A stretch of 64,000 bases of DNA. Source: Rhizophlyctis rosea. Its lineage: Eukaryota; Chytridiomycota; Chytridiomycetes; Rhizophlyctidales; Rhizophlyctidaceae. A program made the translations under genes and the position numbers. The notes beneath the pieces were generated by a model that was not told the origin of the DNA, searched no databases, and saw only the letters and a program-made list of their open reading frames with translations. The number at the start of each line of letters is the position of its first letter. Position 1 is the stretch's first letter. Positions 56,387-64,000 of this stretch are shown here, piece by piece. Location: positions 103,576 through 167,575 of the forward strand of contig JADGJC010000062.1 of assembly GCA_027596075.1 (NCBI GenBank), read 5' to 3'.

Positions 56387-58286
56387 ATGGGCAACCTTGA
56401 CCATTTCACTTCATCCAACTTCGTCGATCTCGGACGGGCCCCGCAAATGCTCAGCGCGGAAGGACAACATAGGGCGGTACAAAGAGGGTCGGACTTGGGT
56501 TTGCCGAGGGAGGATGCTGCTGGAAATAGGGAGTCAGACTATGGAGACTATTGGTGGAATGGTGACGACGAGGACGAGGACAACGCGCGGGGGGTCGGGC
56601 AGGGAGCTGAGAACTCCCACACTCAAGATATTCGCCACAACCAGCAAACTTCATCAACAAGTGGGGAAAGGGACGAGACCGGAAGTTACGTGAAGCAGCT
56701 TGCAAATCATTTTGATGTTGGGTCCAAGAGCCATGAAGGCAAAGGAAGGAACATTGGCAGTCTGGTTGACGAGTTTTTGGGTGCAATGGAAGCGGGGGCG
56801 CACGACTTTGACGATGGCACAATCAGTAGATCTGCCAGTGTAGCCGAAGAACCGGATGCAAAGGGGGTGACAGCTGGTGCCTCGATTGGCAGAGATACCC
56901 TGATGCCACCATCGCCACGGCCCGTCTCCACGGCGTTCGACACTGCAGCGTTGGTGAATTCACTGTGCACAGAGTTCCGTAGCATTATCAGGCAAGAAGA
57001 AAGCAGGCAAAAGCCGGCGCCGACTCTCCATCCTGACACCATCCGAGATATCATCCGTGAAGAATTAGCGATCAACGCACAACCACCCCTTTTCGACCCT
57101 GAGGAAATGCGGGATCTGATAAGGGAAGAGGTCCGGTTGATCGCACAGAGGGAGTTTCGCGCGGTTTTGCAGGAGGAGCTCAACAGGAAGGCAAAGGAGT
57201 CAGCAGAAGGGGACGGAGCAAAGGGAACTGCTGAACGGGAAGCACTGACCGCCTTGATCCGCGCGGAGGTGCAGTCAACCGTGCAGTCAACGGTACACTC
57301 GGAACTAGACATCTTCTTTGAGCGCCTGAGCAAGCAAAAAGAGCCCCCCGTTTCTTCTTTGCCACAGAAGCCCACCACCGCACCCGCTGCACGGGCAACA
57401 CCGCCGCCTCTGTCCACGATACCACCCACCCCACCAAAGCAACCATTGCCAATTCCGTCACCGACCACCTCATCCCATTCCGGTACTTCCATTGTTACCA
57501 ATGCCATGAACCCCTCCACCATGCCACCTTCATATGGATCCAACACCTCCTCAAAACCACCGCCATCTGTCGACTTTGTGCCACCACCCACCATGTCAGC
57601 ACCATCTGCCTCTCCAGTACAGTTGGCACATTTGCTCCAGACCTCTAAGCCCAACTCACCCAATCTTGGACCGACCGCTCCACCGAGGATGGATCCCCGC
57701 CACCAACCTCAATCCCCATATCATCCACCAATGGGCTCTGGCGCACCCAGCCATCCACCAATGGGACCCGGCCAGGGGCAGATGTCGAATGGCATGTACG
57801 CCCCGCAATACCAGGACCAATATGACGACCAATACCACGACCAGCCATATGCGCCTCCGCCACCCATGCACCAACACCATCAGCAACAACAACAATATCG
57901 GCAACAACAACAACAATATCAGCAACAGCAAGGGTATGGACAGGGGAGGTCTAGTGAAGAAGGGCAGCAGGGTCCGAATGGGCCGCCGCCGCAACGGAGG
58001 AAGAGTCTTGCGCCGCCGAATAGCATTCCGACAAGGAGGAAGAGTCTTGCGCCGGAGGGAGCGTTGCCCAGTTTTGGGAAGAATATTCAGGTGAGGATGG
58101 CGGTGCTATGTCTGATATTATCAATTTTCTTTGTCGTTACGGTGTCTGACGCTTGTCGTTTTATACCCTGATGATCACAGTCTCGAATTGGAAATACAGT
58201 AAGTTGGTCTCATTTTCGTTATTCAAAAATTTCGCTCATGCACTAATGCAAATCATTCCGAATCTATGCAGGTTTATAAGATATAG
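56387..58286 (+). CDS. Hypothetical coiled-coil protein with Pro- and Gln-rich tail
   Basis: I do not recognise a family. ATG 56387 opens a long exon to 58090. A donor GTGAGG there, with two short following exons (58181-58198 and 58272-58286), gives 578 aa ending SRIGNTVYKI. Without splicing the frame stops at 58171 with a hydrophobic tail, which is probably intron read-through. The N-terminal 170 residues are acidic and disordered. Residues 185-310 contain amphipathic helices in a near-repeat (TIRDIIREELA, EMRDLIREEVRLIA, FRAVLQEELNRKA), likely a coiled coil. A Pro/Ser/Thr-rich region follows, then a Met/Pro/His/Gln-rich stretch with poly-Gln. Two copies of RRKSLAP near the C-terminus are potential basophilic kinase sites. 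It could be a scaffold or cytoskeletal adaptor, but nothing shows this directly. Confidence 0.75.
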
Positions 58287-59070
58287 TGGCGATAGAGTTT
58301 CCTCATACATTAATCAAACGTGCGTGCAACCAAAGATAGACTTACGATTGTATTGTAGAATAAAGACTGAAGCGAAAGACTCAAACCTGGCACCCACTCT
58401 ATTGCAGTCTAAGAGAACTGGTTTGCGGAAGTTGCCAGCATGTATCGATTTGCAGATGCACGTGGGTGCGGGAGAGGGACACTCGGCAAATCGGGCACGT
58501 GGCAGGGAAATATGTTCCCATAAGACTTTGAAATTCATGCCGGTTCATGCTGGCGGAAATTCTAAACAAACCGCGGCTCGGCCAGTTCCTTGTTTGAGGC
58601 GCCGAACACAATCAAAAAAGAGTGCGAAAGATATAGTACTCTATTTTCCATTGAACTCCACGGGCGGTCTCATTCCTTCCTTATGTTGGAGTACTACCAC
58701 CACCGATGTCGCTGCACACGAGGTTCAAACCTTCATCCCAAAACCCCCCGTAAGTAAAGAAGTTGTCCGTCGGCCACCCACCACCAGGCATGAACCTTAT
58801 GCAGGTTGGGCAAATGAAAATGTGGAAGGTGGGGCAGCCACCACAGGTTGCCCAAAGGGCGCCCTTTGCAGGTTGCTCGTTGGGCAACTTTTGCCAAATT
58901 GACCAATGAACGTCCTTTGCCAATTTGCCCATTGAGACCCCTTCCACCATTCCCCAAATTCGCACTAGTAGCACCTTCTCACTGAATTGAAATGAGGTCA
59001 TTTGAATAGGCTTTCTTTTCAGCACTGCGCTATTAAACATCACCACTGACTGCATTGTCCTACTCACTAG
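58287..59070. other. Intergenic, no supported gene
   Basis: The plus strand stays open from 58153 to 58902, but the product has no consistent composition or motif. Around 58740-58930 the words GGTTGCCC, TTGGGCAA and GGGCAACT occur in several near copies. Confidence 0.4.
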
Positions 59071-59770
59071 CTAATCTGATTCGCTGCTCTCCTCACTCTC
59101 ACTAGACTCCTCCTCCTCCTCCTCCCCATCCGTCTCTTCATCTGAACTCTCTTCATTGCTCCTTGACTCCGAATTTGTCTCCTCGCAATCCTCCTCCGCC
59201 CCACCATACCAACCCTGCACATTCCCCATCTTGACCAATATCTTCTCGTACACCATCCGCGTCACCTTCTTCTTCCCTTACAAATAGATCCTGGCCGCCG
59301 CCTCGATGTACTTCTTGTCAGTGTCCGTGATGGTCGCCCACTCTTGTTGGGGCAGCACTTTCTTCTTGATACCATAGTCGAAGAGGGTGACTATGCCGTC
59401 GGAGTGGAGACGTAAAGGAAGTTGCCGTTGGATGCGCCTGAGCCGAACAGGGTTCTCCTCCTTGAATTTGCGGGCAGGTAGAAGTACTTGCGCACCATCT
59501 TGTGAATTTTTTCGTTGATTTGAGACTTACAAAAGAATGAATGAGCAAATGCCGTTGTTCAACCTCATGCTGCATACCTCAGTTTCGCAACCCTTTTACG
59601 AGAATAACCCATAACTCCATCCATCAAGTGACTCCACTCCTTATTCAAGATCCTGCGCTCCGCAGTATTGGTGGCAGTAACGACACATTTGGGAGCATTG
59701 GGGTTGCCCTTCAATAGACTCTTGACGGCCTTCTGCAGCTCATCGTCCTTCAGCCAGCAAGTCAGCCGCT
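59071..59770 (-). pseudogene. Decayed minus-strand gene, C-terminal part with acidic tail
   Basis: Reading from 59770 downwards: WLKDDELQKAVKSLLKGNPN, NKEWSHLMDGVMGYSRKRVA, a possible 60-base intron near 59580-59520, INEKIHKMVRKYFYLPA, then after a small frameshift near 59475 ENPVRLRRIQRQLPLRLHSD, GIVTLFDYGIKKKVLPQQEW and TITDTDKKYIEAAARIYL. A TAA at about 59279 interrupts. The same frame resumes KKVTRMVYEKILVKMGN and ends in a run of Glu and Ser at 59071. It is clearly once-coding but now has a frameshift and a nonsense codon. No family recognised. It may belong with the minus-strand remnant beyond the copia element. Confidence 0.55.
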
Positions 59771-59775
59771 ACCAT

Positions 59776-60661
59776 CCTTAAGTGCTTCCAGGAGTATCAT
59801 CCATGGTTCGAGCGCATCTCCGGCAAACAGATGAAGATCCTACGGTCGGACGGCGGCGGCAAATACAAAGGCAAACTCCTGGACCACCTCCGAGAGCGCG
59901 GTATGGAGACCCAGATCACCCACCCTGACAGTAGTCAACAGAATGGTGTGGCTGAGAGATTCAACAACACCCTCCTCAATCCCGCTCGTTCCATCTTCAT
60001 GGCGACCGGCCTACCTCGGCGTTTCTGGCCTTTTCTTGTGGAAAGCGCCAACTACCGAAACAACCTTTGTCCTCATTCGGCGACTGGCATTACTCCCTAC
60101 AAGCAACTTTATGGAATAAAGCCAGATCTCAGCCACCTGCGTGAGATTGGTTGTGTGGCATACTCATGCACCCCCAAGAAGGGAAGGGACAAGTTGGGCG
60201 GTAGGGCTAAGAAGTGTTATTTGTTGGGGTATGGGCACGGAGATGGGCGGAAGGGGTGGCGCCTGTGGTGTCCGAAACGGGACAAGGTGTTCTGGAGTCG
60301 TGATGTCACGAAGTGGGTTGAGGATGAGGGGATACCTCCAGATTTGCGGGAAGATTATGATGAGTTGGACCCACTGGAGGACCCAGAGAGTGAAGGCGAG
60401 GAGGAGGAGTGGCCTATTGAGAGGATTGTTGATGAACGGGTATTTCATGGGAAACGTCAGTTCAAGGTGAAATGGGTGGGGTATAGGAACTCCACTTGCG
60501 AGGATGCGGAAAACTTGGCGGATACGGAGGGGTTGGAGATTTGGGAGCGTCGCGCAGAGGCGGCGATGGTGGAGGCACTGTCGGCTGCAGTGGGGGCTAA
60601 AGCGTTGAACTACAAACAAGCAATGCGCTGGCGGAAAAGGACGGGTCCCGAGAAGCCATGA
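59776..60661 (+). pseudogene. Copia integrase fragment fused to a chromodomain
   Basis: Catalytic-core fragment of a Ty1/copia integrase: FERISGKQMKILRSDGGGKY (with the second Asp region), THPDSSQQNGVAERFNNTLL (with the catalytic Glu), the family's PHSATGITPYKQLYGIKPDL, and a GKG-like region (KKCYLLGYGHGDGRKGWRLW). About 25 acidic residues later comes a full chromodomain: EWPIERIVDERVFHGKRQFK, VKWVGYRNSTCEDAENLADT, EGLEIWERRAEA. It retains the hydrophobic and aromatic positions of the fold. The frame ends at TGA 60659-60661, just inside the linker to RT; one base less would carry on into RT. The first catalytic Asp and the zinc finger lie in the missing 5' part, so integrase is not functional. 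Confidence 0.85.
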
Positions 60662-60663
60662 AA

Positions 60664-61571
60664 AAGAGTGGAAGTCTTTGAAGGACAACAAAACTGCTGA
60701 ATTGGTTCTTAGGCCCTCTGACAAGCCTGTAGTGGATACGCGTTGGATTCTCACAAAGAAGTACAAACCGGACGTCACCTTCAAGCGATACTAAGCCCAT
60801 GCGGTGTCTAAGGGTTTTACTCAGGAGTTTGGGATTGCTTATGATCAGACTTACTCTCCCACAGTTCCCATGCCAGTCCATAGCATCTTCCTTGCAATCT
60901 GCGTCGAGATGGGTTGCGATGTCCACTCCATGGATGTTGCCACCGCATTCCTCAACTCCAAAATTGACCGCGAGGTGTATATCGAACAGTTTGAGGGTTT
61001 CGACACCCTTGAGCGACCTCGTTGGAACTATGTACTCCGTCTCCTGAAGGCTCTCTACGGCTTGACGCAAGCTTCTCTCCTCTGGTTCAACACCCTTACG
61101 GTTGTTATGATCAAGCTCGGCTTTCGCCAACTTGAGACGAGTCCCACCATCTATGTCAAATGGGTGGAGGGGACTCCCATCTTCGTAATTGTCTACGTTG
61201 ACGATTTCCTCATTGGCACTCCCAGCGAAGCGCTTATGACCGAACTCAAGTCGGAACTCGAACGAGAGTTCAAAATGACGGACAACGGCCGCGTTACCTC
61301 CCACCTCGGCCTGATTTATCAGGTTCATCACACTCCTACCTCCACCACCATCAGCCTCACCAACCTCAAGTACATCTCGGACATGCTTGAACGTTTTGGC
61401 CTGCCACGCGCGACTCCCGCACCAACTCCATACCCACCTGGTAGCCATCTCGGTGACGTCAAGGACTCCCCAATGCTGGATAGAAAAGGAATCCAGAAGT
61501 ACCAGGAAGCAGTGGGGGCGGTGATACCGACACCAACGAGAACTTGGCAGATCTGTTTACCAAGTCCCTGA
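60664..61571 (+). pseudogene. Copia reverse transcriptase fragment
   Basis: RVT_2 domain: KEWKSLKDNKTAELVLRPSD, DTRWILTKKYKPD, a TAA at 60792-60794 where a Lys of the K(A/R)R(L/Y)VAKGF box is expected, then KGFTQEFGIAYDQTYSPTVP, MDVATAFLNSKIDREVYIEQ, LKALYGLTQASLLWFNTL, and the catalytic FVIVYVDDFLIGTP. The sequence continues through the thumb region (DMLERFGLPRATPAPTPYPP) to KYQEAVGAV and then breaks off into unrelated frame by deletion. The YVDD active site is intact, but the stop and the missing RNase H make it inactive. Confidence 0.9.
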
Positions 61572-61660
61572 TGGTGATCACTCAGTCGCAAAGCCTGCAT
61601 CGAATTCAAGCCGCAACACCAGCACCCGCACCCCGCAACGTCGAAGTCAACTATTGTAAA

Positions 61661-63958
61661 GCAATTCATGATATTTTTGTATTTTCAAGTTATTCGGACA
61701 TGGCTAACTACGGCGACACTACATTGCGACACGGAAGGAGTAACTACCGTTCTTCCCTCCCCCAGCATGCGTGGGCCCTGCTTCCTCTTCCCCCTCATCA
61801 TCTTTCTTTGGACCCTGCTCCTCTGGAGGTGGATGGTCGTCCTTCTCCCCCGACTTCTTTGGTCCCTTCTCTTGTGTCGGCCTCCTCACACTGCGTGGAG
61901 GTCTCCCTGCACTTGGTTGCACACGCGGAAAGCCTAGGAAGTTCTGGAAGTCGCTTCCCCCGAACCCACCTCCCCCCTTTGAGGTCAAGAGGATCCGCGA
62001 GTTACATCATTGGCTCCTCCCCCTCAGCTGCGTCTGATGGTTTCCCATGCTCGGTTATCGTCACACATGACAGCCCAGCGTGAGCGACTTCCGTACCCTC
62101 CCCCCCGAAGACCCCTTGATCCTCCAACTCCTTGTAGCGACGCGATTCCACCAAGGCCCGATGAAACTCCCGGTCTTCTCGCTTCTCCGGTCCGATGTCC
62201 TCCGCCTCCTCAGACGGCCCCTTGGACACCTTCTCCGATGGTAGCAGTACTTTGCGACGACGAGGTGGCGGTGGAAGTTGTGATTCCCCCTCCTTCTCCT
62301 CTTCCGTCTCTTTGCGCTTTCCCTTCACGTCCTTCTTGGTCGGCCGGCGCTGGCGCTTCTTCAAGTACCTCCTCTCCGTTCTCCGGCTCCGACGTGTGTT
62401 TTCCGTCACGATGTCCCATTCCGACTCCGTTTCCGATTCTTCATACTCCAACAGTTCAGGCGACTCTGGCACGGTTATGTACTGGGGCGGCGGCTTGTAG
62501 CGGAATCCGGAGAGTTTTGCGGCCTTCTGGTCGCGGGCTCATTGGTATTGTAGTTGCTTCCGGTACTCCTGATGGCGACGGACAGCAGTTGCTGCCCATC
62601 GCTCCGCCTACGCGACTTCACGGGCGGAACGGCGGGGTAGGCTGCGATTGTGGATAAGTTGGGGGTATCTCTTGGCTTTGGTGCAAAGGACAATCTCCCA
62701 GTAGTAGTAGATTCTGCGTCTGTTGGCTTGGAGGTGGACTGTTTCACTGGGAATTCGAGTGGAAGTCCTGCGTGGTGACGGCGAACTTGTTGGTAGTACT
62801 CGGCCGAGTGGCGCGCTTGTTTCAGGAGGCGTTGGAGTTCTTTGGTACTGTTTTTGCGGTCGACCTTGTCTGCTTCAACATTCATCACCCACAGCTCTTT
62901 CCCCCTTGCGTTGCCCTCAATCTCCAACCCCAATTCCGACATCGACTTTCCCTCCTGACGTCCTGTCTCATCCCAGTCCTTACGAACTGGTGCGTGGTCC
63001 CTCCTCTGCTTGGGTCCCACAATCTTACGTCACTCGCCCAGCTTGTCCTTCTCCCATTCCGGATCCCTTTCATGGTCAAACTCTTCCTCCTCCTCCGACT
63101 CCAACTCTTCCTCCCCGGCAGATCCCTGACCCTCTTCGCCCTCCTCTTCCAACAATCCCACTATCTTCTGCGGTACAAGAATCTCCTCACCGGTTGCCTG
63201 ATCTCTGCTGATTATCACCCCTTCCCACCCCTCCAGTTCTACTACTAGTGGTGGTGGATGCGGTGGTCCCAATGGCTGCTCCCTCTCGGTCGCCGCCTGT
63301 GTCCGACGCGGACTCTCACTCCATGAGCGCAAGTCCTCCCGGTCCTCATCAGTCCCCTCTGAAGGCTTTTCCCCTCTCGGCCGCAGTCTCCGGCGCTTGG
63401 TCTTTGAACGACTACCATATACGTAGTGTCCCTTCGGTGACTCCCACACGTCCTTATCATCACCCCCTCCACTCCCACCTCCCATCTTGCCCGCTTGGCC
63501 CAACTCCGCCTCTTGCACCATTGATCTTGATGTGGTCCTGATGCGTGTTGCGGTTTCCCTCCCTCCTCCCATGAATCCAGGTGGCCCACTCATCCCTCCT
63601 GCCCCCATCCCCCACTTCCCCTCCAGCCAGTCATCATCCATCCCCTCCTCATCGCAACCAAGCTTCCAATGGCCTTCCTTGCAGTCATGGTCTTGCCCTC
63701 CTCCATGTTCAGCACCGTCAGTGCCCACTCTTGAGCGCGCGGATTGTGGACTTCATGTCGGGACTGGGTGGCGGACACTGCCAGCTTTGGTGGGGGTGGT
63801 TCGGTTTTGGTGAGGGGTGTGGTGGTGAGGATGGGCTTGGCGGCGGTTTGGGCGGTCAGGTCGGTGTCAGCGGTGCTCGCCCTTCGTTGGGCGAGTGTGT
63901 GGGCGGTGGTTGCGTCGACTACGGCGGTTGTGGTGTTTTGTCGGACAGCGTGGAGCAC
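61661..63958 (-). pseudogene. Decayed charged-protein gene, several frames, right part cut by the window end
   Basis: From 63958 down to about 62002 the minus strand reads as one highly charged protein spread over different frames: AQEWALTVLNMEEGKTMTAR (63740-63670), GWEGVIISRDQATGEEILVP then a run of Glu (63240-63040), ELQRLLKQARHSAEYYQQVR (62850-62790), and WAATAVRRHQEYRKQLQYQ. There follow a TGA at 62539-62541 that probably replaces a Trp TGG, then ARDQKAAKLSGFRYKPPPQY, VPESPELLEYEESETESEWD, and basic and acidic stretches to about 62002. Sequence down to 61719 is also charge-rich. At least two frameshifts and one nonsense codon are present, unless undetected introns explain some. No domain recognised. 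It may once have been continuous with the minus-strand remnant at 59071-59770. Confidence 0.5.
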
Positions 63959-64000
63959 TCCACCATGGTTTGCGGTGTCGTGAGCGTTGACAGCACGCGT

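Larger units (their letters stand above)
59771..61660 (+). mobile_element. Ty1/copia retrotransposon remnant with chromodomain
   Basis: A partial pol region: the C-terminal part of the integrase core, a chromodomain, and reverse transcriptase, followed by a few codons of the RNase H end (DTNENLADLFTKSL). The gag, protease, first half of integrase and most of RNase H are missing. No LTR was found within the limits of reading by eye. There is a frameshift between the integrase and RT parts (about 60655) and an in-frame TAA at 60792-60794. The joint at about 61520 looks like an internal deletion. The element interrupts minus-strand coding remnants on either side. Confidence 0.85.

Noticed and set aside
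56707..57663. 318-codon minus-strand frame
   Set aside because: Antisense of the long exon of the coiled-coil gene; the product has no motif, and the plus strand has the amphipathic repeats.
58153..58902. 249-codon plus-strand frame after the coiled-coil gene
   Set aside because: Begins inside the proposed 3' introns of that gene, has no coherent composition and no domain.

Overview
The window is eukaryotic nuclear DNA from a fungus, most likely a chytrid (Chytridiomycota). The basis is short spliceosomal introns with GT...AG borders, a WOPR regulator, a myosin-motor chitin synthase, cerato-platanin, an expansin-like secreted protein, a class C seven-helix receptor, and ankyrin repeats of the GHV-VLDWW type. 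The chytrid assignment is an inference from gene content; no rRNA or other marker is present.

Layout. 0.6-13.6 kb: a small hypothetical gene (-), a WOPR transcription factor (-), a decayed ankyrin-repeat gene (-), deoxycytidylate deaminase DCD1 (+), an expansin-like protein with three six-cysteine modules (+), and a gene resembling 25S rRNA methyltransferase Bmt5 (+). 14.4-15.5 kb: degenerate GATTGAC-type repeats and an assembly gap in a poly-C tract. 15.5-22.0 kb: an eight-exon chitin synthase with an N-terminal myosin-like head (-). 23-32 kb: a tiny spliced gene, an IFI6/IFI27-like membrane protein, a Rad23-type ubiquitin-like domain fused to a novel repeat, and a secreted-ectodomain seven-helix protein. 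32-37.7 and 39.4-45.7 kb: gene-poor sequence with tandem repeats and an unresolved ORF island. Between these lies an F-box/LRR gene (37.7-39.4 kb, -). 45.7-58.3 kb: metaxin/SAM37 (-), COX6 (+), cerato-platanin (+), a PstS-like/EGF-like/seven-helix receptor (-), a disrupted Myb/SANT-like locus (+) and a low-complexity coiled-coil protein (+). 59.0-64.0 kb: a Ty1/copia remnant carrying a chromodomain, flanked on both sides by decayed minus-strand coding sequence.

Functional themes. Several genes concern the cell surface: chitin synthase, expansin-like protein, cerato-platanin and two seven-helix proteins. COX6 and metaxin are adjacent, divergently transcribed mitochondrial genes. The most unusual items are the PstS-like receptor, the ubiquitin-like protein with PSIRV-AIDPDP repeats beside a seven-helix protein with its own proline-rich repeat, the chitin synthase head without a P-loop, the enlarged dCMP deaminase and the chromodomain in a copia polyprotein. 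All exon structures were built by eye from splice signals, reading frame and family similarity, with no transcript evidence.
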